NCBI GenBank assembly: GCA_002365735.1 | Contig: DEZY01000146.1 | Coordinates: 1 to 24,120 of the forward strand | Source of the DNA: Actinobacteria bacterium UBA3120 | Lineage (GTDB): Bacteria > Actinomycetota > Actinomycetes > S36-B12 | Length of the DNA stretch: 24,120 nt | Reading direction: 5' to 3' | Part shown: piece after piece, positions 1-7,766 of the stretch | Layout of the letters: the number at the start of each line of letters is the position of its first letter | How positions within the stretch are numbered: the stretch's first letter is position 1 | The notes under the pieces: model-generated | Told to the model about the DNA's origin: nothing | The model's database searches: none | What the model saw: only the letters and a program-made list of their open reading frames with translations | Made by a program: the position numbers and the translations under genes

Positions 1-180
1 CCAAGTGAAGCGAACTTTCTGCTCTTTGGGAAATTTGACGATCGACACGCTATCTGGGAAGGACTACTCGCGCAAGGAATCTTGATTCGTGAAACGGGTC
101 CGCAAGGTTGGTTGCGGGTAAGTGTGGGGACGCAGGCTGAAAACGAAATGTTTATTGAGTGTTTACGAACGTTAGTCTGA
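1..180 (+). CDS. hisC: Histidinol-phosphate aminotransferase, C-terminal fragment
   Basis: The window opens inside this gene. Frame 1 is open from base 1 to the TGA at 178-180 and encodes the last 59 residues. They match the C-terminal end of the small domain of PLP-dependent class I/II aminotransferases: a PSEANFLLF strand, an LLAQGILIRE segment, and a WLRVSVGT segment whose arginine corresponds to the substrate-carboxylate arginine of the family. HisC converts imidazole-acetol phosphate and glutamate to histidinol phosphate and 2-oxoglutarate, in the cytoplasm. Assignment to HisC rather than another aminotransferase rests on hisB following 15 bases downstream, the usual actinobacterial order. 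The PLP lysine and the start lie outside the window. Confidence 0.88.
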   Translation, partial: PSEANFLLFGKFDDRHAIWEGLLAQGILIRETGPQGWLRVSVGTQAENEMFIECLRTLV

Positions 181-184
181 AAGT

Positions 185-190
185 AGGAGG
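185..190 (+). promoter_or_regulatory. Strong Shine-Dalgarno site of hisB
   Basis: A perfect AGGAGG lies five bases before the hisB ATG at 196. It is one of the strongest ribosome binding sites in the window. Many other genes here start with a weak site or by overlap with the previous stop codon. Confidence 0.8.
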
Positions 191-195
191 AACAC

Positions 196-795
196 ATGAC
201 CAGAATCGCACGAATTGAAAGAAGCACCAAGGAGAGCAAGGTCCTTGTTGAACTCTCGCTCGATGGAACAGGTGTGAGCACAATTGAGACCGGAGTCCCA
301 TTCTTTGACCATATGCTTGCTCAGTTAGCCAAGCACGGTGGTTTTGATTTGGTCGTGAACACGAAAGGTGACCTGCACGTTGATGCCCATCACACCGTTG
401 AAGACACGAGTTTGGCTTTAGGCCAGGCCATGAATCAGGCTCTGGGTGATCGAGCTGGGCTCACCCGCTTTGGCGACGCACTTGTACCACTCGACGAATG
501 CCTTGTGCAGAGCGCCGTGGACCTCTCCGGCCGGCCCTATTTGGTCCATTCGGAGCCCGAACTCGTTGAATTAATTGGTAGTTACGACACAACATTGACC
601 CGACACATTTGGGAATCAATTGTCGCAACCTCACAAATAACCCTGCATGTCAATGTGCTTTCCGGGCGCAATGCCCACCACGTCGTCGAGGCGCAATTTA
701 AAAGTGTCGCCCGATCGATGCGTACCGCTGTTGCGCGAGATCCGCGGGTGGTGGGAGTGCCATCAACTAAAGGTACGCTGACCGCATCGCAATAA
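196..795 (+). CDS. hisB: Imidazoleglycerol-phosphate dehydratase
   Basis: HisB dehydrates imidazole glycerol phosphate to imidazole acetol phosphate in histidine synthesis and needs Mn2+. The 199-residue protein is the single-domain form, without the N-terminal phosphatase domain of the enterobacterial fusion. Both metal-binding histidine motifs of the IGPD family are present: HHTVED at residues 65-70 and the HH of GRNAHHVVEAQFK near residue 160. The N-terminal segment with GVPFFDHML at 33-41 is also typical. The ATG at 196 follows an AGGAGG. The gene sits between hisC and hisH and is certainly cotranscribed in this tightly packed run. The length is normal for the family and nothing looks unusual. 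Confidence 0.97.
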   Translation: MTRIARIERSTKESKVLVELSLDGTGVSTIETGVPFFDHMLAQLAKHGGFDLVVNTKGDLHVDAHHTVEDTSLALGQAMNQALGDRAGLTRFGDALVPLDECLVQSAVDLSGRPYLVHSEPELVELIGSYDTTLTRHIWESIVATSQITLHVNVLSGRNAHHVVEAQFKSVARSMRTAVARDPRVVGVPSTKGTLTASQ

Positions 796-809
796 AGAGG
801 TAGTTTTCT

Positions 810-1445
810 ATGTCACCTACCGTTGCAGTCCTGGACTACGGCTTTGGGAATGTGCGCTCAGCGGTGAGAGCGGCCGAGCATGTGGGCGCCCAAGCGGTTC
901 TGAGCTCGGATTTCGATACATGTCTCAATGCCGATGGCTTGATCATTCCTGGGGTGGGAGCGTTCGCGGCGTGTATGCAAGGAATTGGCAAAGTCCGTGG
1001 CGGTTCACTCGTCGATGCGAGATTGGTTGCCAACCGCCCGGTACTGGGAATCTGTGTCGGCATGCAAATCATGTTCGCACAAGGCATCGAGCACGGAATT
1101 AGCACCGATGGGCTTGCGCAATGGCCTGGGGTGGTCGATCGATTAGTTGCCCCGATCGTGCCGCACATGGGCTGGAACAGTGTTACACCTGCGGCAGAAT
1201 CAACGCTGTTCGCCGGTGTCGAGTCAGAGTCGTTCTATTTTGTACATTCCTATGCGGCCCAGGAATGGGTCATGGGTGATACTGATGCCTATCAGCGTCC
1301 TCCGCGTGTCAGTTGGAGCGAATACGAGACCCCTTTCATCGCCGCGGTCGAGAATGGCCCGTTATCGGCGGTGCAGTTCCATCCGGAAAAGAGTGGCGAC
1401 GCGGGGCTAACTCTGATCAACAACTGGGCCCGGACCTTGGTCTAG
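810..1445 (+). CDS. hisH: Imidazole glycerol phosphate synthase, glutaminase subunit
   Basis: HisH is the class I glutamine amidotransferase subunit of IGP synthase. It releases ammonia from glutamine and channels it to HisF. The 211-residue protein starts with the strand VAVLDYGFGNVRS. The oxyanion region is PGVGAF at 47-52, the nucleophile is Cys82 in GICVGMQ, and His191 and Glu193 in QFHPEKSG complete the triad. An FVHSYA segment is also conserved. The ATG at 810 is 14 bases after the hisB stop, with AGAGG as a modest ribosome binding site. Its partner hisF lies two genes downstream, with priA between them, as in other actinobacteria. Confidence 0.96.
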   Translation: MSPTVAVLDYGFGNVRSAVRAAEHVGAQAVLSSDFDTCLNADGLIIPGVGAFAACMQGIGKVRGGSLVDARLVANRPVLGICVGMQIMFAQGIEHGISTDGLAQWPGVVDRLVAPIVPHMGWNSVTPAAESTLFAGVESESFYFVHSYAAQEWVMGDTDAYQRPPRVSWSEYETPFIAAVENGPLSAVQFHPEKSGDAGLTLINNWARTLV

Positions 1446-1448
1446 ACT
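1443..1448 (+). promoter_or_regulatory. Possible internal -10 box before priA
   Basis: TAGACT overlaps the hisH stop codon and lies six bases before the priA ATG. That spacing is the one seen at leaderless actinobacterial promoters. priA lacks a well placed Shine-Dalgarno sequence, since GAAG is only two bases from the ATG. I see no good -35 box. The case is suggestive only; readthrough from hisH is the simple alternative. Confidence 0.2.
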
Positions 1449-1454
1449 GAAGCC

Positions 1455-2213
1455 ATGAAATTCACCCTCCTGCCCGCTGTTGATGTTAAAGACGGTAAAG
1501 CTGTCCGCCTAGTTCAAGGGAAAGCCGGAAGTGAAACCGTGTACGGCTCACCCCTTGATGCAGCTTTGATGTGGGTTGATCAAGGCGCAGAGTGGATTCA
1601 CTTGGTGGACCTTGACGCGGCATTTGATACCGGCAATAACGCGGAATTGATTTCCCAAGTTGTGGAAAAAATCGGTCGAGATGTCAAAGTTGAACTCTCG
1701 GGAGGAATCAGAAGTGACGAAAGTTTGAAGGCTGCTCTTGCCACGGGTTGCACTCGAGTAAACCTTGGAACCGCCGCGCTAGAGGATCCGGACTGGACCG
1801 AACAGGTCATCGCCGAACATGGGGAACGGATTGCGGTTGGCCTCGATGTAAAAGGGCACACCTTGGCTGCTCGGGGCTGGACGACCGAAGGTGGCGATCT
1901 GTGGGAGGCAATTGGCAGGCTTGATGCCGCCGGTTGCACCCGTTACGTACTCACCGACGTGCACAAGGACGGCACGATGCATGGGCCCAACTTCCACCTT
2001 TTGAAGCAAGTCACGGAGTCGACTCGAGCACGGGTGATTGCTTCGGGTGGAATCTCGCGTCTAGAGGATCTGCATAAACTAGCGGAAATGAAGGGGATTG
2101 AAGGCGCCATAATTGGCAAAGCGCTCTACGAGCAGGCTTTTAGTCTCCCCGAGGCACTCGTCGCGGTGGAAGGTCGATACGACCCCTATCAGTGGGGACC
2201 TCCGCAGCCGTGA
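1455..2213 (+). CDS. priA: Bifunctional phosphoribosyl isomerase PriA (HisA/TrpF activity)
   Basis: This (beta-alpha)8-barrel isomerase converts ProFAR to PRFAR in histidine synthesis. In Actinomycetota the PriA form also isomerises phosphoribosylanthranilate in tryptophan synthesis. The 252-residue protein carries the PriA-type start [18 protein letters not shown], a [11 protein letters not shown] segment, and the RGW motif at 140-142 with GGDLW after it. In mycobacterial PriA the equivalent Arg and Trp handle the two substrates. Predicted catalytic aspartates are Asp10 and Asp172 (TDVHKDG). No trpF lies in this window although the other late trp genes do, which fits dual function. The stop overlaps the hisF start (GTGA). 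Dual activity is inferred from motif and context, not shown. Confidence 0.93.
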   Translation: MKFTLLPAVDVKDGKAVRLVQGKAGSETVYGSPLDAALMWVDQGAEWIHLVDLDAAFDTGNNAELISQVVEKIGRDVKVELSGGIRSDESLKAALATGCTRVNLGTAALEDPDWTEQVIAEHGERIAVGLDVKGHTLAARGWTTEGGDLWEAIGRLDAAGCTRYVLTDVHKDGTMHGPNFHLLKQVTESTRARVIASGGISRLEDLHKLAEMKGIEGAIIGKALYEQAFSLPEALVAVEGRYDPYQWGPPQP

Positions 2214-2992
2214 CATTAACCGCCCGAGTGATTGCCTGTCTCGATGTTGATGCGGGAAGGGTCGTCAAAGGCGTGAACTTTGTTGATGTCGTGGATGCAG
2301 GAGATCCAATCGAGCTGGCATCGAGGTATGGGGCGGCCGGAATTGATGAACTGGTATTTCTTGACATTACGGCTTCCAGCTCAGAGCGCGAAACAACCCT
2401 TGAGTTGGTGCGTCGAAGCGCGGATCAGGTGTTTATCCCAGTAACTGTGGGTGGTGGGATTCGTAGTATCGAAGATATTGACGCACTCCTACGCGCTGGG
2501 GCGGATAAAGTGTCGATCAACACAGCCGCGATTGCACGTCCGGAACTTTTGCGTGAAGCGGCCCACCGTTTCGGCTCACAGTGCATTGTGTTGTCATTGG
2601 ATGCGCGCCGCGAGTCGGATCAGCCAAGTGGATTCGGGGTAACCACCCACGGTGGCCGGAAATCTGCGGGACTTGATGCGGTCCAGTGGGCCAAAAGGGC
2701 CGCGGATTATGGGGTCGGTGAAATATTGCTGAACTCGATGGATGCGGACGGAACCAAGTCCGGATTTGATCTCGAACTCATTCAAGCAGTTCGCGCGGCA
2801 GTAGACATTCCCATTATTGCGAGCGGTGGTGCAGGCGTCGCGGGTGACTTTCCAGCCGCAATCAGGGCGGGAGCACAGGCGGTCCTGGCCGCGAGTATTT
2901 TCCATTTTGGCGAGGTGTCTATATCAGAGGTCAAAGATGCGCTAAAGCATGATTCGATCCCGGTACGCCTTCCCACTAAGTTGGTGTCGTGA
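2210..2992 (+). CDS. hisF: Imidazole glycerol phosphate synthase, cyclase subunit
   Basis: HisF condenses PRFAR with ammonia from HisH to give imidazole glycerol phosphate and AICAR. I place the start at the GTG at 2210, which shares GTGA with the priA stop and gives 260 residues beginning [21 protein letters not shown], the usual family start. An in-frame GTG at 2192 would add six residues, and a GGGGA at 2194-2198 better serves the 2210 start. The barrel shows the first catalytic aspartate at residue 12 ([12 protein letters not shown]), the VGGGIRS phosphate loop, the second aspartate in VLSLDARR, a [12 protein letters not shown] segment, and the late IASGGAG phosphate loop. The stop again overlaps the next start (hisI) by four bases. 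Confidence 0.95.
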   Translation: MTLTARVIACLDVDAGRVVKGVNFVDVVDAGDPIELASRYGAAGIDELVFLDITASSSERETTLELVRRSADQVFIPVTVGGGIRSIEDIDALLRAGADKVSINTAAIARPELLREAAHRFGSQCIVLSLDARRESDQPSGFGVTTHGGRKSAGLDAVQWAKRAADYGVGEILLNSMDADGTKSGFDLELIQAVRAAVDIPIIASGGAGVAGDFPAAIRAGAQAVLAASIFHFGEVSISEVKDALKHDSIPVRLPTKLVS

Positions 2993-3327
2993 ATCAGGTG
3001 GAGGAATTCATTTCCGGTATTCGTTTCAATGCACAAGGCTTAGTTCCCGTTGTGGCCCAGGACGCAACGAGCAAAGAAGTTCTCATGGTGGCCTGGATGA
3101 ACGCTGAGGCGATACATATGACCATCGACTCTGGCTGGGGAACCTATTTTTCGCGTAGTAGAAACAAGATTTGGGTAAAGGGTGAGGAATCAGGAAATCG
3201 TCAAACAGTACGCAGCCTGCGGGCAGATTGTGACCAAGACGCGCTCCTGCTGAGCGTTGATCAAAGTGGCCCGGCGTGTCACACGGGTCATGACACATGT
3301 TTTTTTGGCCAAGAGATTGACAAGTAG
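2989..3327 (+). CDS. hisI: Phosphoribosyl-AMP cyclohydrolase
   Basis: HisI opens the adenine ring of phosphoribosyl-AMP, the third step of histidine synthesis, and requires zinc and magnesium. The 112-residue protein is the monofunctional form, with no HisE pyrophosphohydrolase domain. It shows the family features in order: [21 protein letters not shown], the [18 protein letters not shown] segment, and the metal cluster with CDQDALLL followed by the [10 protein letters not shown] cysteines. The start is a GTG sharing GTGA with the hisF stop, so translation is probably coupled. hisE and hisG are not in the window. trpE follows after only five bases. Confidence 0.95.
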   Translation: MNQVEEFISGIRFNAQGLVPVVAQDATSKEVLMVAWMNAEAIHMTIDSGWGTYFSRSRNKIWVKGEESGNRQTVRSLRADCDQDALLLSVDQSGPACHTGHDTCFFGQEIDK

Positions 3328-3332
3328 CGCAA

Positions 3333-4868
3333 GTGGCGTCCGACACCCCAGACCTGGAGCAGTTTCGCGCGTTCGCTCGGAACCAGCGAGTAGTGGCAGT
3401 TTCTCGAACCCTGTTGATCGATCATGTCAGCGTAATCGGTTTATTTCACGCCATGTGTGGGGACCGAGCCGGAACATTCCTCCTGGAATCGGCCGAAGCC
3501 GGTGTTCAGTGGTCTCGTTACTCGTTCATCGGGGTCAATAGCGCAGCGATGCTCTCCGAGGCACAGGGAAACGCAGTGTGGAGCGGGCGAGTGCCAGAAG
3601 GCTTGCCACATAGTGGCCAGGTGCTTGATGTACTCGAGGCGACCTTGGGGCAATTGCATACCGAGAAGTCCGCTGTGTCTGGTGCGGGCGACTTCCCTTT
3701 CACCGGTGGGCTCGTTGGCTATCTGTCCTATGACATCGTGCGCAACTGGGAAGAAATTGGGGACTCAACACACGATTCCCTGAACATCCCTGATCTGGGT
3801 TTCTTACTAGCATCTGACATTGCGGTAGTTGACCATCTCACGAGCACCGTTACTTTGATTGCTAATGCAATCAATTTCGATAATTCACCCGAGCGAGTTG
3901 ATCAAGCCTATGCCGATTCGTTGGCCCGGCTAGATCAGATGCAGCAGTCCATTTCCCATTTCGCGTCAAGTGGAGCAGTTGCTACTCCTGAGTCTGATCC
4001 GCAAATGCAGTTGCCTCCGCGCGCGACAAGCGAGGGGTTGTATCTAGAGAACGTCGACACAATCAAGGAGTACATTCTTCGCGGGGACGCATTTCAAGTG
4101 GTACTTTCACAAAGGTTTTGCGTGCCGACTACGGCAAGTGCGTTGAGTATTTATCGAATTCTGCGATCGAGTAACCCGAGTCCCTACATGTACTTGGTCA
4201 GAGTTCCGGATCCACAAGATTTCAGCCGGGTTGCGTTCGAAATTGTCGGGTCATCGCCAGAGGCTTTGGTGACAGTTCGTGAACGTCATGCAGTGGTAAA
4301 TCCAATCGCGGGGACGCGTTGGCGCAGTGCGGATCCTGATCGCGATCGCGAGTTAGCGCAGGATTTACTCATGGACGAAAAAGAGCGGGCCGAACACTTA
4401 ATGTTAGTGGACCTCGCGCGTAATGATCTTGGTCGAGTCTGCACCCCCGGTAGCGTCAATGTTCTTGATTTCATGCACGTCGAGCGTTATTCACACGTCA
4501 TGCATTTAGTGTCCACGGTGACGGGTGAACTCGAAGAAAATCAAAATGCATTTACGGCCCTTCGGGCCACCTTCCCGGCGGGCACGCTTTCAGGTGCACC
4601 TAAACCACGTGCGATGCAAATCATTGAAGAACTCGAATCTGAGCGACGGGGACTCTATGGTGGATGTGTCGGCTATTTTGACTTCGCAGGTAACATGGAC
4701 ATGGCGATTGCGATTCGCACGGCGCTGCTAAAAAATGGAACTGCGTATATCCAAGCTGGTGGGGGGATCGTTGCAGACTCGATTCCAGCCAGTGAAAATG
4801 ACGAGAGTGTAAATAAGGCCATGGCGCTGATTCGAGCCGTGGCCTTGGCCGAAGAACTCAAGGATTAG
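3333..4868 (+). CDS. trpE: Anthranilate synthase component I
   Basis: TrpE makes anthranilate from chorismate with ammonia from the glutaminase TrpG, which is not in this window. The 511-residue protein has an N-terminal domain with the LLES tryptophan-feedback motif at residues 50-53 and a C-terminal chorismate-binding domain. That domain contains DAFQVVLSQRF, the NPSPYMYLV stretch, KERAEHLMLVDLARNDLGRVC, the FPAGTLSGAPK motif and a GGGIVADSIPASEN end, all typical of TrpE. The usual GTRPRG-like motif reads GTRWRS, so its final glycine is replaced. The start is a GTG five bases after hisI with no clear ribosome binding site, so coupling is likely. PabB is the main alternative, but the trp neighbours favour TrpE. 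Confidence 0.94.
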   Translation: MASDTPDLEQFRAFARNQRVVAVSRTLLIDHVSVIGLFHAMCGDRAGTFLLESAEAGVQWSRYSFIGVNSAAMLSEAQGNAVWSGRVPEGLPHSGQVLDVLEATLGQLHTEKSAVSGAGDFPFTGGLVGYLSYDIVRNWEEIGDSTHDSLNIPDLGFLLASDIAVVDHLTSTVTLIANAINFDNSPERVDQAYADSLARLDQMQQSISHFASSGAVATPESDPQMQLPPRATSEGLYLENVDTIKEYILRGDAFQVVLSQRFCVPTTASALSIYRILRSSNPSPYMYLVRVPDPQDFSRVAFEIVGSSPEALVTVRERHAVVNPIAGTRWRSADPDRDRELAQDLLMDEKERAEHLMLVDLARNDLGRVCTPGSVNVLDFMHVERYSHVMHLVSTVTGELEENQNAFTALRATFPAGTLSGAPKPRAMQIIEELESERRGLYGGCVGYFDFAGNMDMAIAIRTALLKNGTAYIQAGGGIVADSIPASENDESVNKAMALIRAVALAEELKD

Positions 4869-4871
4869 TCA

Positions 4872-5384
4872 ATGAAATCTGATCTGTCACCCACCAGAAA
4901 ATACTTTGTAACAATTGTTCTGCAATTGGTATTGGGGGGCACTTTGCTGTGGACAGGTAGCCTGACATGGAGTTCGGTGCCAGGGGAGCTTGCAACACAG
5001 GAATTTGTCGGATCAGATTTGGATTCATCCATTTTCGGGGTAGGGGCAGTTTCTTTGGCGGTAGTCATCGGGGTCTTAGCAACCAGAACGTGGGGGCGCA
5101 GGATTCTGGGATCTTTAGGTGCAGTGATTTCCATTGTGGGAATCTATTCTCTGATCATGCTCGATACAGACGCGCTCAATTCGTTGTGGTGGGTTGCCAT
5201 TGCTCTGTGCGCTGGCCTGCTTGTTACCAATCTGGTGATCGCTGTGTCCTCAAAGAAATGGCCAACTTTGGGTGGCAAGTACTCACGTTCTGCCCCCGCA
5301 GAGCTGGACGCGTGGGAGCTACTTGACGCTGGAGTGGATCCAACTGTTGACTCAACGCCGGATCCAACTGATTCACATGATTAG
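4872..5384 (+). CDS. Trp-operon-associated membrane protein (Trp_oprn_chp family)
   Basis: The 170-residue protein has four predicted membrane helices at about residues 12-32, 53-71, 78-96 and 105-125. A conserved-looking cytoplasmic tail follows, with WPTLGGKYSR and WELLDAGVDPT and an acidic end. Length, topology, tail motifs and its place right after trpE match the Trp_oprn_chp family (PF09534), found in tryptophan operons of Actinomycetota. Its function is not established; a role in transport or membrane organisation linked to aromatic metabolism has only been guessed from context. The ATG follows AGGA by seven bases and is three bases after the trpE stop. The downstream small protein is its regular neighbour in this phylum. 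Confidence 0.88.
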   Translation: MKSDLSPTRKYFVTIVLQLVLGGTLLWTGSLTWSSVPGELATQEFVGSDLDSSIFGVGAVSLAVVIGVLATRTWGRRILGSLGAVISIVGIYSLIMLDTDALNSLWWVAIALCAGLLVTNLVIAVSSKKWPTLGGKYSRSAPAELDAWELLDAGVDPTVDSTPDPTDSHD

Positions 5385-5392
5385 ATACTTCT

Positions 5393-5602
5393 ATGAATGA
5401 CCAACACGAGGATCATGGTTCCACACCCGCCGCTTGGACTGCTGTTGCGATCATCACTCTGGCATTCATTGTGGGAACAGTCGCACTTATTTTGGCAAAT
5501 TGGCCAATGTTTTGGGTGGGAGCGGCCCTGGTAGTTGTTGGCGCAGCGGTGGGCAAGGTCATGGCCCTGATGGGTCTGGGCAAGAAATCGGCTAGCGCGT
5601 AA
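5393..5602 (+). CDS. HGxxPAAW-motif small membrane protein
   Basis: This 69-residue protein has the N-terminal motif HGSTPAAW at residues 8-15, two predicted membrane helices at about 16-36 and 39-61, and a short basic tail (GLGKK). The motif defines the HGxxPAAW family, which in actinobacteria lies between trpE and trpC next to the Trp_oprn_chp protein. Its function is unknown; the fixed position suggests a link with the larger membrane protein, perhaps as a partner. The start ATG lies eight bases after the preceding stop. No Shine-Dalgarno sequence is obvious, so translation may be coupled. Confidence 0.85.
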   Translation: MNDQHEDHGSTPAAWTAVAIITLAFIVGTVALILANWPMFWVGAALVVVGAAVGKVMALMGLGKKSASA

Positions 5603-5627
5603 ATCCGGATTCCGCGATGGTGGCCGC

Positions 5628-6311
5628 ATGAGAGTTCTAGTGGTCGAAGATGAGCGGTCCATCTCAGATCTCATCGGCGTGTACCTCGCGCGTGAGGGGT
5701 TCCAAGTGCAGTCCTGCTACGACGGAGAATCTGGCCTTACTGCTGCACAAAATGAAAACTTTGATCTGATAATTCTCGATGTTGGACTGCCCAAAATCGA
5801 TGGCACTGAGATTTGTCGCCAGCTTCGTACGGCCAATGATTGGACGCCAATTGTGTTTTGCACGGCCCGTGATGACGAAGTCGATCGGGTGCTGGGTCTT
5901 GAATTGGGGGCCGACGACTACTTGACCAAACCGTTCAGCCCCCGGGAGCTCGTGGCCAGAGTTAAAGCGATTGTGCGCAGGTCCTCCCATCAGGTGAACG
6001 TGGGGGAGTCGCTCGAAGCTGACGGCGTGATTGTAAATCTTCGGACTCGGCGTGCATCCCATAATGGGAGTCCATTGGTTTTGACCGCAACCGAGTTTGA
6101 CTTAATGGCTTATTTGATGGCTCGACCGGGGCGGGTGATTGAGCGCTCCGAATTACTCGAAAATGTCTGGGGCTACTCCGAAGCCTTGGGCACCCGGACA
6201 GTTGATGTCCATATTGCTCAGATGAGAACAAAGCTTGGGCCGGATGCGCCCATTCGCACCGTTCGCGGGGTCGGGTATTCGTGGGAAGCGCCATCACATG
6301 ACGCCGCGTAA
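5628..6311 (+). CDS. OmpR-family response regulator
   Basis: The 227-residue protein has an N-terminal receiver domain (about 1-118) and a C-terminal winged-helix DNA-binding domain (about 130-222). The acidic pocket is Glu7/Asp8, the phospho-acceptor is Asp51 in ILDVGLPKIDG, and Thr79 and Lys101 complete the conserved set. The C-terminal half shows LTATEFDLMAYLMARPG, RTVDVHIAQMRTKLG and RTVRGVGYSW, as in OmpR/PhoB transcription factors. It overlaps the kinase gene by 14 bases, so the two form a pair. The pair sits between trp-associated membrane proteins and trpC, where other actinobacteria usually have none. Target genes cannot be read from sequence. I give no symbol because such regulators are numerous. 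Confidence 0.95.
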   Translation: MRVLVVEDERSISDLIGVYLAREGFQVQSCYDGESGLTAAQNENFDLIILDVGLPKIDGTEICRQLRTANDWTPIVFCTARDDEVDRVLGLELGADDYLTKPFSPRELVARVKAIVRRSSHQVNVGESLEADGVIVNLRTRRASHNGSPLVLTATEFDLMAYLMARPGRVIERSELLENVWGYSEALGTRTVDVHIAQMRTKLGPDAPIRTVRGVGYSWEAPSHDAA

Positions 6312-7743
6312 ATGGAGCATCATCACACTCCTGGTGCTGTTGACCAGTGCAGTTGCAGCCATAGCGATTGTGATCGCGGGACTCGTGTCCTATCCACTTG
6401 TTATCTCCAGTTCACAAGAGGTGGGAGCAAGAAATCTTGCGCAGTTGGCCAATGTCACCGCTAACGCAATTGATGAGCAGCGGTCAGGGCCCGGGTCTGG
6501 GGTGGGACAGGGTCTGATTAAGACCCTACAGCGAGAGTCGATATCCGCTTATCTGATTCCCAGGGGCACATTAAATCTCGAGGATTTGCCGTTTGATTTT
6601 TCTCAATTCTTCATCGATCAACTCGATAACGGCGAAGATATTTCCGGCCGGGTCTCGTCTTCAGATAGCGAGTACCTACTGGAGGGACGCCCGCTGAGCG
6701 CGGATGGTTCAGTGATTTTGATTCAGCCGATCTCGGTCGCTGGGGCCAGCGCTGGAACGATTATTTGGCGGCTGGTCTTGGCGCTGGTGATCGGATTGAT
6801 AATTGCGATCTCGTTAGGTTTTTTTGCCGCTAGGCGTTTGGCCAGACCCCTTCGGCGCGCGAGCGCCGCGGCGACATCGATGGCTGGAGGGCTTCGAGGA
6901 GTTGAGCTTGAATCTGAGGGCCCCCGAGAAGTTGATGAGATTTCAACTTCTCTTAATGCCCTGGATTCGGCGCTGACAACATCCGAAGCCAGACAGCGTG
7001 AATTTCTGCTATCAGTTTCCCATGAATTTCGCACACCGCTCACCGCTGTGAAGGGGTACAGCGAGGCGATCTCCGACGGTATCCTTGAAGGGAGTCAAGC
7101 AGTTGACGCGGCGCGATTAATTTCATCCGAGTCAGCTCGACTTGACCGGCTCGTCAGTGATTTATTGGACTTGGCCAAACTGGGAGCGGTTGATTTTACT
7201 ATTTCCGCAGTAGCTATTGACCTAAATGATTTTGCGAGCGAGGTGTGTCAAGTCTGGGGGTATCGCTGCCAAGATTTGCAGGTGAACTGCACGTGTGAAA
7301 TCTTGGTGCACGGCGAGTTTGTCGGGGACCCGATCAGGCTTCGGCAAATTGTCGACAATCTGGCCGAAAACGCCCTCAGGTTGAGTCCTAGTGGAAGCAC
7401 TTTGGCAATTCGCATTGAGCAATTAGCGAATTCAGTGGTCATTGAGGTGCGGGATTCCGGCCCCGGATTGAGTGCAGACGACCAAGAAGTCGCTTTTCAA
7501 CCGGGGGCGCTATATGAGCGTTACCGTGGAGTACGCCCAGTCGGCACCGGCATTGGCTTGGCCCTGGTGGGGCGGCTGGCCCAACGGATGGGTGGCACTG
7601 CCCTGGTGGGAGCAGCACCTGAAGGAGGCGCATGTTTTCGGATAGAGATTCCCCAACGTGGGAAGGCGCACATTCTTTCTGTCAACGAGAAACATCGCAG
7701 CGACGGGTCGGTTCCCAATTCGGCTCCTAATTCGGGCGCGTAA
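6298..7743 (+). CDS. Membrane sensor histidine kinase (HAMP, HisKA, HATPase)
   Basis: The start is ATG 6298, inside the end of the regulator gene; it gives 481 residues that begin directly before the first membrane helix. An upstream in-frame start at 6235 would add 21 residues in the regulator's coding region and is unlikely. Order: helix 1 (about 8-30), an extracytoplasmic part of roughly 120 residues with an acidic stretch around LEDLPFDFSQFF, helix 2 (about 154-175), a HAMP linker, the HisKA box with His242 in SVSHEFRTP, and the ATPase domain with NLAENALRLSP (N box), RDSGPG (G1) and GTGIGLALV (G2). The sensor part resembles no domain I recognise. It should phosphorylate the adjacent regulator. 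trpC follows after 23 bases. Confidence 0.93.
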   Translation: MTPRKWSIITLLVLLTSAVAAIAIVIAGLVSYPLVISSSQEVGARNLAQLANVTANAIDEQRSGPGSGVGQGLIKTLQRESISAYLIPRGTLNLEDLPFDFSQFFIDQLDNGEDISGRVSSSDSEYLLEGRPLSADGSVILIQPISVAGASAGTIIWRLVLALVIGLIIAISLGFFAARRLARPLRRASAAATSMAGGLRGVELESEGPREVDEISTSLNALDSALTTSEARQREFLLSVSHEFRTPLTAVKGYSEAISDGILEGSQAVDAARLISSESARLDRLVSDLLDLAKLGAVDFTISAVAIDLNDFASEVCQVWGYRCQDLQVNCTCEILVHGEFVGDPIRLRQIVDNLAENALRLSPSGSTLAIRIEQLANSVVIEVRDSGPGLSADDQEVAFQPGALYERYRGVRPVGTGIGLALVGRLAQRMGGTALVGAAPEGGACFRIEIPQRGKAHILSVNEKHRSDGSVPNSAPNSGA

Positions 7744-7766
7744 TGTGGTGCGACTAAGGTAACAGT

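Noticed and set aside
3328..3332. A tryptophan leader peptide and attenuator before trpE
   Set aside because: Only five bases separate hisI and trpE, so there is no room for a leader; no Trp-rich short ORF was seen elsewhere either.
6235..6297. An earlier kinase start adding 21 residues
   Set aside because: The extra residues are read from the regulator's conserved C-terminal coding region in another frame; ATG 6298 sits directly before the first membrane helix.
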